51,576 nt of DNA, from assembly GCA_016930365.1 (NCBI GenBank), contig JAFGGY010000063.1, forward strand, positions 1 through 51,576. Reading direction: 5' to 3'. The stretch is from Prolixibacteraceae bacterium. GTDB taxonomy: Bacteria; Bacteroidota; Bacteroidia; Bacteroidales; Prolixibacteraceae. The notes under the pieces were generated by a model that made no database searches, was not told the DNA's origin, and saw only the letters and a program-made list of their open reading frames with translations. The number at the start of each line of letters is the position of its first letter. Within the stretch, counting starts at the first letter, position 1. Positions 20,329 through 31,182 of the stretch are shown here, piece by piece. Made by a program: the position numbers and the translations under genes.

Positions 20329-20419
20329 GCCACGAATGCCCGAATTAATTTAAATTTTTGCAAAAAATAAACACAAAAAACTCCGATGGCAATCGGAATA
20401 ATATTTGGGTATTCGTGGC
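20329..20419. repeat. Intergenic palindromic element (CACGAAT type)
   Basis: GCCACGAATGCCCGAATT ... AATATTTGGGTATTCGTGGC arms enclosing CTCCGATGGCAATCGGA. Confidence 0.6.
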
Positions 20420-20670
20420 ATTGATTTAATAAAAATATTTCACGTAAAACAGGCTGAAAAACTGTTGTCCTTTTCATTTCGCAGCAACGGTATAGGTAAT
20501 TATAATTGCAATATGTGTTGATGGTTACATTCGGGGCTTCCAGAAAATTCGTGGTAGCTCATAATTACCTTGCGCGGTTTTGGCGGTCGTAGATTTATGG
20601 AATAAAACGATGGAAAATTCGGTTAAAACCTGTCAATAAATGATTTATACATGGTGATATCATTAAAACG

Positions 20671-20701
20671 TTTGCTTGTTTTCTTTCTTTTTATACATTT
20701 G
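20671..20701 (+). promoter_or_regulatory. Candidate Bacteroidetes promoter (TTTG-N19-TACATTTG) for the OmpP1/FadL gene
   Basis: TTTG at 20671-20674, TACATTTG at 20694-20701, 25 nt before the ATG. Confidence 0.6.
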
Positions 20702-20726
20702 ATCTATTAATCATAAATAACCTAAA

Positions 20727-22316
20727 ATGAAAAAAATCACATTACCTTTGTTGCTTATTTTGGTTGTATCCTATTCGTTTGCGGGTGGGTTACTTACCAA
20801 TGCTAACCAAAGCACCCAGTACGTTCGTACACTTTCGCGCAATGCTTCAACCGGTATCGATGCCGCGTATTATAATCCGGCAGGATTAACAAAACTCGAT
20901 AATGGTCTATACCTTTCAATCTATAACCAGTCTATTTTCCAGACCAAAACCATAACCAACGATTTTTACCTGTTGAACCAAAACACTTTTGAAGGAAACG
21001 TTGCAGCACCGCTTTTCCCTTCAGGTTTTGCGGTTTATAAAACAAACAAACTGGCATTTTCATTCGCTTTTGGCCCCAATGCAGGAGGCGGTTCGGCAAC
21101 TTTTGAAAATGGCTTGCCTTCGTTCGAAATTGAAATTGCTAGAAAGTTACCAAAACTTAGTGCTTTAAGCGCACTGGGCTACCCTGTTGAAGCCTATGAT
21201 GCTGATATACATTTTGAAGGTACATCCATTTTTTGGGGGCTGCAATTAGGAATGACTTACGAAATAAACGATATGCTTTCAATGCATATCGGTGCACGTT
21301 TTGTTCCGGCCAAAAACACCTATAGTGGCTACATAAAAAACATCCAATTTGGGCCCGAAGGTGATTTAGAAAACGGACAACAATACATTGCAGGTGCTGC
21401 GGCAACAGCAGCTGCAACAGCCACTCTGCTTGGACAAACCGCTTCAACCTTACAGCCACTGGTTGACAGTGATGCAGCTACTCTTACCATAAGCCAGGCG
21501 CAAGGATATGGTGTTATTGATGCAACTATTGCGGCACAATTACAAGGTGGCTTGCAACAACTTGGTTTAACCGAGGCCGAAATTAATGCAATGAACTTTA
21601 CACAGATTCAGGGTACTTTCTCTACAGCTTCAACAAAACTGTCCGGACAGGCTACAGAATTGAACGCTGTTTCGTCCCAGTTGGCCGATAAAACAGTCGA
21701 TGTTGAACAAACCGGGTTCGGTATTTCGCCAATAATAGGTTTAAACATCACCCCTATCGAAAACCTTAACATTGGTATGAAATACGAGTTTAAAACCAAG
21801 CTGGAATTAACCAATAAAACCAAGCAAGACGATACCGACAAATTCCCAGATGGAAAAGTTACCAATAACGATATTCCTGCAATTTTTGCTATAGGTGTGG
21901 ATTACGGAATTACCGATAAATTCAACGCTTCGGTTTCGTTTAACCAATATTTCGATAAAGGTGCAAATTGGGATGGCCGCGAAAAACTTATCGACCACGG
22001 AGTGTGGGAAGCCGGACTTGGACTGGAATATAAAATTACCGATTTTATACTGGTAAGTGGTGGCTTTTTACACGGTGAAACAGGAGTTATGCCAGAATAC
22101 CAAACCGATTTAAGCTATGGCAACAGTTCGAATACCATTGGTGCCGGGCTCGAAATAAGCATTAATGATATGATTACTCTTAACCTTGGTGGCTTGAATA
22201 CTTTTTATGTAAAAAACCAAAAAGAATATCCAATTGAAGGTTTTTCCGATAAAATTACCGAAACATACACCAAGGACACCAAAGCTTTTAGTATTGGTGT
22301 TGATATAAAGTTCTAA
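20727..22316 (+). CDS. OmpP1/FadL family outer-membrane transport protein
   Basis: GGLLTNANQSTQYVRTLSRNASTGIDAAYYNPAGLTKL N-terminus; beta-barrel C-terminus. Confidence 0.88.
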   Translation: MKKITLPLLLILVVSYSFAGGLLTNANQSTQYVRTLSRNASTGIDAAYYNPAGLTKLDNGLYLSIYNQSIFQTKTITNDFYLLNQNTFEGNVAAPLFPSGFAVYKTNKLAFSFAFGPNAGGGSATFENGLPSFEIEIARKLPKLSALSALGYPVEAYDADIHFEGTSIFWGLQLGMTYEINDMLSMHIGARFVPAKNTYSGYIKNIQFGPEGDLENGQQYIAGAAATAAATATLLGQTASTLQPLVDSDAATLTISQAQGYGVIDATIAAQLQGGLQQLGLTEAEINAMNFTQIQGTFSTASTKLSGQATELNAVSSQLADKTVDVEQTGFGISPIIGLNITPIENLNIGMKYEFKTKLELTNKTKQDDTDKFPDGKVTNNDIPAIFAIGVDYGITDKFNASVSFNQYFDKGANWDGREKLIDHGVWEAGLGLEYKITDFILVSGGFLHGETGVMPEYQTDLSYGNSSNTIGAGLEISINDMITLNLGGLNTFYVKNQKEYPIEGFSDKITETYTKDTKAFSIGVDIKF

Positions 22317-22341
22317 AAGATATTAGCAAACAAGATAAAGT

Positions 22342-22478
22342 CAATAGTACGTTAGATTTCAGACATGAGATATGAAACTTTATTTCTAATAGATTAAATG
22401 TCAGCAACTTAGATGATTTGACTGGCAAAATGCAAATGCCTTATTGTCAGCGATTTAAAAATATGTAACGAACTATTG
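22342..22478 (-). repeat. MITE-like intergenic element, copy E2 (137 bp)
   Basis: CAATAGTACGTTA ... TAACGAACTATTG ends; TAAAG near both ends (one-base offset on the left). Confidence 0.8.
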
Positions 22479-22483
22479 TAAAG

Positions 22484-22522
22484 GTGCAGTACCGGAAAAT
22501 GACTTCGGTGCTGCACTTTTTT
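22484..22522 (+). terminator. Rho-independent terminator, probably of the OmpP1/FadL gene
   Basis: GTGCAGTACCG...CGGTGCTGCAC followed by TTTTTT. Confidence 0.8.
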
Positions 22523-22582
22523 ATATACGAGTAATTTTCTCAATAATATTATTTTAACCTGAGTTCGCTTTGTATTTCTGAG

Positions 22583-24970
22583 CTAAAACGAGTTTACATC
22601 AAAAGATGCAGTTCCCCGGCATAATTTTCCGTCGTATGTTACCCCTTCAACAACCACATTAACCTTACCGGTTTCGTCGCTGTTGTAGAATGAAACCTGG
22701 GCTTTGCCATCGGTATAGGTTCTGATTAGCGGATCCCAATATAGGGTTCTTCTGAAATCATCTTTTATTTCAGGGCTATCATTTGCTTTATATTTTGGTG
22801 AGTAAAATTTACGAAATACCGAGTATCCGACTATTTCGGCTGTTGTAGTTTTAGTAGGGCTATCCTTTACCTGATTCTTTTCTTTAATTAAATAAAAATA
22901 GGCTGCCGGTCCCCAGCCTCTTTCAATTGGAGCCATTCTTATAAATTCAACCTTTTCGAACCAACTTTGAGGTGTTGAGGTTACAAATTCTTTATCAACT
23001 TTTACCCCATCGAGGTAAAAAGTAGAGCAACGGGGTAAAAAGTTTCTTGCAGCAGCCGACGATGCTTCCAATGTTTCTAATATTCCTAATCCAACATTAT
23101 CAAATTTTGTCATGTCAACGGTATAATCTGCTTCTATATATGAGCTTGAGCGCGTATCAATCTCAACTTGTTTCCTGGCAACTACATTTATATCAGCTAA
23201 AAGAATAGTGTCGCTTATGTGCCATTTTTTTTTCAAAAGTTCAGGGCTGAGTTCGCTTAAATAAGTATAGGTTTGCACCTCGTTTTTTTCGAAACTTTTA
23301 TATATCGTTGGTAAGGTTTTAATTGTTGGAGGTGGTGTTTCAGCATAAAGCTCGATACTTGTATTCTGTCGTTCTTTTCTTGCTTTTGCCTGCATGGTAA
23401 ACAAAATGGTATCTTTAAAATATAGATTGGTAAACTGAAAATCCCCAACTGAGTCCGATTTTGTTTCATAAACGTTCAAAAGGCTCTTTACACTAATCAT
23501 CGATATTTTGCAATCGGCTAAAGGCTTGTTTAATATAAGCGATGTTACCCGTCCGCTTACTCTAAGGCAGGAGTCGGGAACATATTCTATATCAGGCATT
23601 TCTTCTTCTGTAATTTCTTCCCATTCAAAATACCGATAACCGTGAGTAAGCAGCAAATTATCTAAGGCAATACGTGTTGATAAGCTGTCATCTTTAAAAT
23701 AATAGGCTGGCTCTTCAATAGTGCCTTTTAATTCAGAATCGAGTAAAATTGAAGTGAAGATATTGTTGGGATAATCTTCCGTTTTATATTCTGAAGCATT
23801 ACTATACACCGACATCGATAAATTTGTATAAGTTGGTGTGTTGTCATGATTTAAAGTTTCAACATCAATCTTAACCTTTTCGCGGGTTTTATACATTAAT
23901 TTATCTGGTGTAATATTAACATGAATTGTGTCGAGATAATTATTAAAAACGAGTCGTTCGCAGTAAGGAAGCATGTTCTGATTGAATAATGTGAATTTTA
24001 CAATCCCTCCGGGCAGTGTATTTTTGCTGATTTTAAAAATACTTGTTTCGTCCGAAAGCTTTACTTCTCCGGCAAAACATACTGAACCACCTGATTGTCC
24101 AACCAATATATACTCGTTTTCTGTTGAGATGTTTGATCCCGGATTATTTCTGCTTACTTGCAGGTAAATATCAGCCGAATCGGTAACATCAGCAGATAAC
24201 ATTACACCAAAATCCTGGGGTTGGGGGAGGTCAACGTTAATGGTATGATGACCGGCAACAGTAACATTTGCCGAATAGTTCATTCCGATTGACGGGGTAA
24301 TCCAAAAACTCCCCATTCCTTTAAAATTGCTTTGAATATCCAATATCTTGTTTCCGTTTCTATCAACAATTTCGCCCTCAATGTCAATTCCTTTGCCATT
24401 TTTGTCAACAGCTTTAAACGCAACCCTGTTTATTTGGTTTGCCAAAAAAGTTCCGCCTTCGGGAAAAAACTGCAAATCGATATCTCGTTTTCTTAACCGA
24501 ACCGAATCGGCAACTAAACCTGCATCTCTCGGATTTATTATTAGAATGTCTTTGTGGAAAAACCATTGATCATTAAAGTTGCGCATCCAGTTGGTATATG
24601 CTCTAATTCTGTACATTCCGGTAAAAAGGGTATCGGCCAAATGAAAATCGCCGTATGATAAACCATGTTGAGCCAATGAAAGATTTTTGCATAGAATTTC
24701 ACCTTCCGGATTAATTAATTCGACATAAAGGTTGAAGTTTGTTACGGCTGAATTTATAACATAAGCTTTAAACCAGATGTCATCATCTGCAAGGTATGAT
24801 TGGCGATCGAGGTGCAGGTAGATTTTTTCTTGGGGATACAACGCATTTAGCGAGTCTGATTTGCTTAACAGTTCTTGTCTGTTATTCTGTGCAAGAGATG
24901 GGCTTGAGAAGCTAAGAAGAAACAGAATTGCTGTAACTGCTGTGATGGTAGGTTTTGGCCGGTTTTTCAT
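22583..24970 (-). CDS. Large exported protein with MG2/macroglobulin-like N-terminal domain
   Basis: Signal peptide; YPQEKIYLHLDRQSYLADDDIWFKAYVINS and YRIRAYTNWMRNF, common in Bacteroidetes exported proteins. Confidence 0.65.
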   Translation of the reverse strand: MKNRPKPTITAVTAILFLLSFSSPSLAQNNRQELLSKSDSLNALYPQEKIYLHLDRQSYLADDDIWFKAYVINSAVTNFNLYVELINPEGEILCKNLSLAQHGLSYGDFHLADTLFTGMYRIRAYTNWMRNFNDQWFFHKDILIINPRDAGLVADSVRLRKRDIDLQFFPEGGTFLANQINRVAFKAVDKNGKGIDIEGEIVDRNGNKILDIQSNFKGMGSFWITPSIGMNYSANVTVAGHHTINVDLPQPQDFGVMLSADVTDSADIYLQVSRNNPGSNISTENEYILVGQSGGSVCFAGEVKLSDETSIFKISKNTLPGGIVKFTLFNQNMLPYCERLVFNNYLDTIHVNITPDKLMYKTREKVKIDVETLNHDNTPTYTNLSMSVYSNASEYKTEDYPNNIFTSILLDSELKGTIEEPAYYFKDDSLSTRIALDNLLLTHGYRYFEWEEITEEEMPDIEYVPDSCLRVSGRVTSLILNKPLADCKISMISVKSLLNVYETKSDSVGDFQFTNLYFKDTILFTMQAKARKERQNTSIELYAETPPPTIKTLPTIYKSFEKNEVQTYTYLSELSPELLKKKWHISDTILLADINVVARKQVEIDTRSSSYIEADYTVDMTKFDNVGLGILETLEASSAAARNFLPRCSTFYLDGVKVDKEFVTSTPQSWFEKVEFIRMAPIERGWGPAAYFYLIKEKNQVKDSPTKTTTAEIVGYSVFRKFYSPKYKANDSPEIKDDFRRTLYWDPLIRTYTDGKAQVSFYNSDETGKVNVVVEGVTYDGKLCRGTASFDVNSF

Positions 24971-25240
24971 GGCTTTTGTCGGTAGTGCATAATAAACTCT
25001 GATTCATTAATTTCAACATTCAAAACTACCTTTTTTTAATCTCAACGCATAATACTTAGTTGGAAAAATGTTATGTGGTGTTTGTATATCATTCGTTTGG
25101 TAAAAAAGCTAAAGAAAACCATCTGTTTACATAGAGATTAAAGTTCTGATATTTAATTGAATATTTGTTTTTTACGGTAAGTCAAACGAGTTTTATTTGG
25201 TTTTCGTCATGTTTGGTTGATGCTCCTGATGGTGTTCGTA

Positions 25241-26152
25241 TTAATTTGGCCGGCTCTTGTCGTTTCCCATTTTGAAAAGGATTTCTTTTTCTTTTTTCGA
25301 AAGGCTGTCGTAGCCCGATTTGGCAATCTTATCGAGAATCGTGTTGATTATATCTTTTTCGGCTTTCTTTTTTTTGTTGTATTCCCAGTCGCTCATTTTG
25401 CGCGAATCGCTCCGCCGATAGGTAACACGCATTTTTTTACGGGGTTTAAACCATTCGCCCGCTTTGAAAATAAAATCGTTGAATTTGGAGGAAATGTCGT
25501 TTCCCTTTTTCAGTTGCATCATATAAATATAGCCCCACAAGGCTCCTCCCAGGTGGGCAATGTTACCACCTGCATTGGTGCCAGTTACACCCAGTGCGTA
25601 TATTAAGACCGAAGCCAGGGCAATCCAGATTATTTTTATGGGGCCTAAAAACTCGCTGATGAGCAGCAAGCGTATCTGCAGGTTGGGTGCATAAATAGCC
25701 GTAGCCACTACAATGGCAATAATTGAAGCCGAAGCTCCAAGCAATATGCCCGACTGAGCAACCGACTCGAAAGCCGGAAAAATATTGTAGGCTGCAATGT
25801 ACAACAAACCGCCTGCGAGTCCGCCCAGCAAATACGTTCCCAGTAATTTCTTTTCATCGAAATAGTTCAAGAACATACGCCCAAACCAATACAGCCATAA
25901 GAGGTTAAACAGAATGTGGAGAAAATCGTAATGCAAAAACATGTAGGTAATGAGTGTCCATGGCCTGGTTAGCAAGATGCCAACATCCGATGGCAATGCC
26001 AGCCACGGTAGTATGTCGGCATGAATACCAAACAGTTGCAAAAAAACCATTACTATACGCAAAGTCAAAAAAACAGCCAGGTTAATGTATATCAGCCTGG
26101 TAATCATTGTCCCGTTTTTGAATGTCTGCTTTATCTCTCCCCAAATATCCAT
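25241..26152 (-). CDS. Rhomboid family intramembrane serine protease
   Basis: HYDFLHILFNLLWLYWFG, LGASASIIAI, NIAHLGGALWGY. Confidence 0.88.
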   Translation of the reverse strand: MDIWGEIKQTFKNGTMITRLIYINLAVFLTLRIVMVFLQLFGIHADILPWLALPSDVGILLTRPWTLITYMFLHYDFLHILFNLLWLYWFGRMFLNYFDEKKLLGTYLLGGLAGGLLYIAAYNIFPAFESVAQSGILLGASASIIAIVVATAIYAPNLQIRLLLISEFLGPIKIIWIALASVLIYALGVTGTNAGGNIAHLGGALWGYIYMMQLKKGNDISSKFNDFIFKAGEWFKPRKKMRVTYRRSDSRKMSDWEYNKKKKAEKDIINTILDKIAKSGYDSLSKKEKEILFKMGNDKSRPN

Positions 26153-26154
26153 CG

Positions 26155-26988
26155 TCAGTAAAAGTTTCGTGTATTTTTATTCCAGTATTTTATCAAAATG
26201 AATCCGAACAACATACCGCCCAGGTGAGCAAAGTGTGCAATATTACTTCCGGCCATCGACAGACCCAATAACAGTTCGAGCGCACCATAACCAATAACTA
26301 CATATTTAGCTTTAATTGGAATGGGTGGAAACAACAACATAAGTTGTGTGTTCGGGAACAACATTCCAAAGCCAAGCAATACGCCAAACACTGCACCAGA
26401 GGCTCCTACCGTGGGAATATTCATGCGTACCTGAAGCAGTTTATCCATAAAAGCAATAGCCTCACGTTCGAACGAAGCAGAGGTGGGCTTATCGTGCCAT
26501 TGAGATGCAAATTCTATAATAGCCGGATAGTTAAATCCAAAATTCTGGATGGTACGCTGGTATTTGTTTACAAATTCAGAAAATACTTCGGGTGCCGGGG
26601 TGTTTTTAAATCCTTGTATAACATCGGCCATAGGCGCAATTTCGATATAGTTTACAAACATGTGCAGCGCCGCTGCGCCCAAACCCGTAACAAAATAAAA
26701 TATCAGGAAACGTCTTGGCCCCCATACGCTTTCGAGCACCCGTCCAAACATGTATAAGGCAAACATATTGAAAAACAAATGCCACATTCCGCCATGCATA
26801 AACATGTGGGTAATTACCTGGTAAACTCTGAAATGGTCGGATCCCGGGTAGTACAAACCCAGTGTACGGGTAAGATCGACCCCGCGGCTCTGAAACAAAA
26901 AAGTAGCCACCAGCATGATGGCATTGATGATAATCAGGTTTTTGGTAACCGTGGGTATTTGTGCAAATGGTGAACGGTATTGTTGCAT
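26155..26988 (-). CDS. Rhomboid family intramembrane serine protease
   Basis: HGGMWHLFFNMFALYMFG, VGASGAVFGVL, AHFAHLGGMLFG; start taken at MQQYRSPF. Confidence 0.92.
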   Translation of the reverse strand: MQQYRSPFAQIPTVTKNLIIINAIMLVATFLFQSRGVDLTRTLGLYYPGSDHFRVYQVITHMFMHGGMWHLFFNMFALYMFGRVLESVWGPRRFLIFYFVTGLGAAALHMFVNYIEIAPMADVIQGFKNTPAPEVFSEFVNKYQRTIQNFGFNYPAIIEFASQWHDKPTSASFEREAIAFMDKLLQVRMNIPTVGASGAVFGVLLGFGMLFPNTQLMLLFPPIPIKAKYVVIGYGALELLLGLSMAGSNIAHFAHLGGMLFGFILIKYWNKNTRNFY

Positions 26989-27086
26989 AGTATTATTTTT
27001 AAAGTTCAGACCGACAACAACATTCAAGCCACAAAGGTTTAAATGCCATTATGAGCGCAAAAGCTGCCATCCTGTCAATGGGTTGA

Positions 27087-28934
27087 TTATTTAAATCGCT
27101 TTTCCATTTCGTCAAGTTTAATAATTTCAATCACTGGTTTTCCGGTTGGTGAATAATTGGGCGTTTGGCAGGCAAACAAACTGTCGATAAGGCTGCCGGC
27201 TTCTTCGCTTGTAAGGGTTTGCCCATAGCTTATCGACGATGCAATAGCCAGCGAGGTGGCTAACTTTTCTTTCGTTTCGTCCTTAATATTCCCGTTGCTT
27301 TCTTTGTATTGCGCAAAGGCCGTTTCGATGATATGTTTAACGTTTGTATCATCGATAAAGCCTGGTGTTCCGTTTATGATATAAGTGCCGGGGCCAAATT
27401 CACGAATATCGAAGCCAATAGCATTCAAATCGGGCATCATGGTTTCAAACAAAACAGCATCGGCATGGTTTAGTTCGATGGTTTGCGGAAATAGCAACTG
27501 CTGGCAATACCCCTCTTCGTTGGTAAGGGTAACCATAAATTGCTCGAACAATATACGCTGGTGTGCCCGCCGCTGGTCAATAACCATCAACCCCGATTTT
27601 ACCGGAGTCAGAATGTACTTATTTTTAATCTGCAACAAGTTTCGCCCACTTTCAACCGGGGTATTTTCATCGTGACTAAGAAAACTCGACTGTTCGTTTT
27701 CGGTATCTGCAAATGGCGTTTCATTCTGCCGGGGTTCGCCATACAATTTCTCCCAGTTTTCGGCATCCGTTTTTTCGGGATGGTTTGAAAATCCGCGCGA
27801 CGAAACCTGTACACTTTTATCATGCTGAAACGGATTGTACGTAGGGTCGATTCGTACCTGCGGCATTGAAATATCGTGAGGCGATTTGGTTAACAGTGGT
27901 ATGTCGATGCTTCCTTCCTGGTCGAAATCGATGCTGGGTATAACATTAAACTTACCCAGTCCTTCGCGCACGGCAGCCTGTAAAAGTTGCCACACGGCGC
28001 TTTCGTTCTCAAATTTGATTTCGGTTTTGGTCGGGTGAATATTAATGTCGATGCTCGATGCTTCGACGGTAAAATTGATGAAATAAGCCGGCACCAGCTC
28101 GCGGGGCATAATTTTTTCGTAGCCTTGCATAATGGCTTTATGAAAAAAGGGATGTTTCATATACCGTCCGTTCACAAAGAAAAACTGCTCGCCAAACGAA
28201 CGACGCGACATTTTTGGGTCGCCAATAAAACCTTTAATATGTGCAATTGATGTTTCGACCTCGATGGGTACCAGGTTGTTACCAATGCTGTTGCCAAAAA
28301 TATGTACAATACGTTTTTTTAGATTATCGGCCGGCAAGTCGTAAATAGGGCTGTCGTTGTGGTACAACGAAAACGAAATAGAAGGATTGGCCAGGGCAAC
28401 CCGCTGAATTTCGTTCATGATATGCCGTATTTCGGTAGCATTGGTTTTGAGAAACTTACGTCGTGCCGGCACATTGTAAAAAAGATTTTTAACACAAAAA
28501 GTTGTGCCACTTGTAGTTGCGGTGGCCTCCTGACTTATCAGTTCCGAGCCCGAAATATGAATGAAAGTGCCAATCTCGTCGTTTTCGCTTTTGGTTTTCA
28601 TTTCAACATCGGCCACCGAGGCAATAGATGCAAGGGCTTCGCCACGAAAGCCCATGGTTCGTATTGAAAACAAATCGCCGGCATCGTTTATCTTGGATGT
28701 GGCGTGGCGTTCAAAAGCCATGCGGGCATCGGTAGGCGACATGCCTTTACCGTTATCGCTAACCTGTATCAACGTACGGCCGGCATCTTTAACATGAATC
28801 AGAATTTTTGTTGCTCCTGCATCAATGGCGTTTTCGACCAGCTCTTTTACCACCGAAGCCGGCCGCTGTATAACCTCTCCGGCTGCAATCTGGTTCGCCA
28901 CCGAATCGCTTAACAGATGAATAATATCTGACAC
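27087..28934 (-). CDS. mutL: DNA mismatch repair protein MutL
   Basis: VANQIAAGEVIQRPASVVKELVENAIDAGAT, TMGFRGEALASIASV, NVPARRKFLK. Confidence 0.98.
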   Translation of the reverse strand: MSDIIHLLSDSVANQIAAGEVIQRPASVVKELVENAIDAGATKILIHVKDAGRTLIQVSDNGKGMSPTDARMAFERHATSKINDAGDLFSIRTMGFRGEALASIASVADVEMKTKSENDEIGTFIHISGSELISQEATATTSGTTFCVKNLFYNVPARRKFLKTNATEIRHIMNEIQRVALANPSISFSLYHNDSPIYDLPADNLKKRIVHIFGNSIGNNLVPIEVETSIAHIKGFIGDPKMSRRSFGEQFFFVNGRYMKHPFFHKAIMQGYEKIMPRELVPAYFINFTVEASSIDINIHPTKTEIKFENESAVWQLLQAAVREGLGKFNVIPSIDFDQEGSIDIPLLTKSPHDISMPQVRIDPTYNPFQHDKSVQVSSRGFSNHPEKTDAENWEKLYGEPRQNETPFADTENEQSSFLSHDENTPVESGRNLLQIKNKYILTPVKSGLMVIDQRRAHQRILFEQFMVTLTNEEGYCQQLLFPQTIELNHADAVLFETMMPDLNAIGFDIREFGPGTYIINGTPGFIDDTNVKHIIETAFAQYKESNGNIKDETKEKLATSLAIASSISYGQTLTSEEAGSLIDSLFACQTPNYSPTGKPVIEIIKLDEMEKRFK

Positions 28935-28944
28935 TATACCTCCT

Positions 28945-29229
28945 TTATCTTAGCATTAAAAAAACCAATACGGCCATAATTGCAAGCAACAACAACAAGC
29001 GGGTAGTCGATTTGCGGCGCTGATTTTTCACCGACCATTTGCCATCGGATAAGCCCCGTTTAAACTCTCCCCTCGGAATGTAGGGTTTGAATTCCCCGTT
29101 TTCATCTTTAACGCCTGCTTCAGCCCTCGACCTTCGGTAACGTGCTTCACGTTCTTCTTTTTCGGGATCCCAGTAGCGGGGTGTAACGTTGTAACGTTTT
29201 GCTTTTGGTGTATGAAAAAATCCTGCCAT
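28945..29229 (-). CDS. Small conserved-type protein with C-terminal TM
   Basis: MAGFFHTPKAKRYNVTPRYWDPEKEEREARYRR... plus LLLLLAIMAVLVFLMLR; start taken at MAGFF. Confidence 0.65.
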   Translation of the reverse strand: MAGFFHTPKAKRYNVTPRYWDPEKEEREARYRRSRAEAGVKDENGEFKPYIPRGEFKRGLSDGKWSVKNQRRKSTTRLLLLLAIMAVLVFLMLR

Positions 29230-29389
29230 CGTATTTTGTTTTAACGTACAAAGATAATGGTTTTTAAAGGGTATTAAAATTCCCTTTATCCTAATAAAAG
29301 CCCCCTTCGTCAAATTTTTAGTCATTTGTTGCTTACTTTTTGTATTCGAAGCATTTGAATTTGTAATTTCCAGCTAAAATTCTTTTCAC

Positions 29390-30931
29390 ATGCTTGTAAA
29401 AACATTCGGAAGTGCCGTTCAGGGCATCGATGCCATAACCATAACCATTGAAGTAACGGTAAGCCGTGGTATAAAATTTCACATTGTAGGTTTACCCGAC
29501 AGTGCCGTACGCGAAAGCCAGCAGCGAATCGATTCGGCGTTGCGCGAAACCGGTTATCGTCTTCCCGGTTATAAAGTAATTATCAACATGGCTCCGGCCG
29601 ATATTCGCAAAGAGGGTTCGGCATACGATTTACCCCTTGCCATTGGAATTTTGGCTGCTTCCGAACAGATAAAATCGGACAAATTAGAGCGCTACATTGT
29701 TATGGGCGAACTTTCGCTCGATGGCAGTTTGCTACCTGTTAAAGGGGTACTGCCCATTGCCATTAAGGCTCGTTCCGAAGGCTTCGAAGGCTTTATTTTA
29801 CCCAAACAAAATGCCCGGGAAGCAGCTGTGGTGGATAAACTCAAAATATACGGTGCCGAAAACATTAAAGAAGTAATCGACTTTTTCGACGGACGAGGCG
29901 AATTGGAACAAACCATTGTTGATACCCGCAAGGTTTTTTACGAAGATGTAATGGAAACAGACATCGATTTTGCCGATGTTAAAGGGCAGGAGAATGTAAA
30001 AAGAGCTCTTGAAGTTGCCGCTGCCGGTGGCCACAACATTATAATGATTGGTGCCCCGGGTTCGGGAAAAACCATGCTGGCTAAACGAATTCCGTCAATA
30101 TTACCTCCATTTACCTTGCACGAAGCCCTCGAGACCACCAAAATACATTCCGTTTCGGGGCAACTTGATGGCAACACCGCACTAATGACCCGACGCCCCT
30201 TTCGTTCGCCTCACCACACCATTTCCGACGTGGCTCTTGTTGGTGGAGGCACATATCCGCAACCCGGCGAAATATCACTCGCGCACAATGGCGTGCTTTT
30301 TCTCGACGAACTGCCCGAATTTAAACGCACCGTTCTCGAGGTAATGCGACAACCGCTCGAAGACCGAAAAATTACCATATCGAGAGCTAAATTTTCGGTT
30401 GAATATCCCGCCAGCGTGATGCTCGTTTCAAGCATGAACCCCTGCCCCTGTGGTTATTACAACCACCCAACCCGCGCTTGTGTATGTGCACCGGGCATGG
30501 TTACCAAGTACCTGAATCGCATCTCAGGCCCACTGCTCGACCGCATCGACATTCATCTCGAAGTAATCCCGGTGCCTTTTGAAAAATTATCGACCGAACC
30601 ACCGGGCGAAACCAGCAAAGAAATCCGGCAACGGGTAATTAATGCCCGGCAAATTCAAGCCAACCGCTTTCAAGACATCGAAGGAGTACACTGCAACGCT
30701 CAAATGAGTTCGAAACAACTTCGCACCTACGCACAGCCCAACAAAGCCGGTTCTGAAATACTTAAAACAGCCATGGAAAAACTGGGCTTATCGGCCAGGG
30801 CTTACGACCGTATTCTGAAAGTAGCCCGTACCATTGCCGACCTCGAAAACAGCACCGATCTGCAAGCTCACCACCTTTCAGAAGCTATTCAATATCGTAG
30901 CCTCGACCGCGAAAACTGGGGCGAACAATAA
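29390..30931 (+). CDS. YifB/ComM family Mg chelatase-like AAA ATPase
   Basis: VKTFGSAVQGIDA, GLPDSAVRESQQRI, GAPGSGKTMLAKRIPSILPP. Confidence 0.95.
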   Translation: MLVKTFGSAVQGIDAITITIEVTVSRGIKFHIVGLPDSAVRESQQRIDSALRETGYRLPGYKVIINMAPADIRKEGSAYDLPLAIGILAASEQIKSDKLERYIVMGELSLDGSLLPVKGVLPIAIKARSEGFEGFILPKQNAREAAVVDKLKIYGAENIKEVIDFFDGRGELEQTIVDTRKVFYEDVMETDIDFADVKGQENVKRALEVAAAGGHNIIMIGAPGSGKTMLAKRIPSILPPFTLHEALETTKIHSVSGQLDGNTALMTRRPFRSPHHTISDVALVGGGTYPQPGEISLAHNGVLFLDELPEFKRTVLEVMRQPLEDRKITISRAKFSVEYPASVMLVSSMNPCPCGYYNHPTRACVCAPGMVTKYLNRISGPLLDRIDIHLEVIPVPFEKLSTEPPGETSKEIRQRVINARQIQANRFQDIEGVHCNAQMSSKQLRTYAQPNKAGSEILKTAMEKLGLSARAYDRILKVARTIADLENSTDLQAHHLSEAIQYRSLDRENWGEQ

Positions 30932-30963
30932 TGTTTTAAGTCATTAGCTGCCTGATACACATT

Positions 30964-31077
30964 CAATAGTTCGTTGATGCTTTTTAAGGAACGGATAATG
31001 ATATGTTTTGGCATAACCTCCTAAGTTGCTTACAAATATTTTATTTCAAACTCAGTCTTTTATCTAACGTTCTATTG
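30964..31077 (+). repeat. MITE-like intergenic element, copy E3 (114 bp)
   Basis: CAATAGTTCGTTGA ... TAACGTTCTATTG ends; internal CTAAGTTGCTTACAAATATTTTATTT. Confidence 0.7.
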
Positions 31078-31110
31078 TATGAATTATGCAGCATTAATCT
31101 ATAATACCGC

Positions 31111-31165
31111 TAAGCCACTAAGTCCACGAAGAAAGGCTTTTTGTTTTTTGTGCCTTAGTGGTTTT
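31111..31165. repeat. Intergenic palindromic element (CACTAAG type)
   Basis: AGCCACTAAGTCCACGAAG ... GTGCCTTAGTGGTT inverted arms. Confidence 0.55.
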
Positions 31166-31182
31166 ATTTTCAATATTTGTAA

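Noticed and set aside
20226-20477. 83-aa minus-strand ORF
   Set aside because: Covers the CACGAAT palindromic element; no coding support.
25241-27027. Tandem rhomboid proteases as a novel system
   Set aside because: Both look catalytically complete, and a rhomboid pair next to mutL is, to my knowledge, a common Bacteroidetes arrangement.
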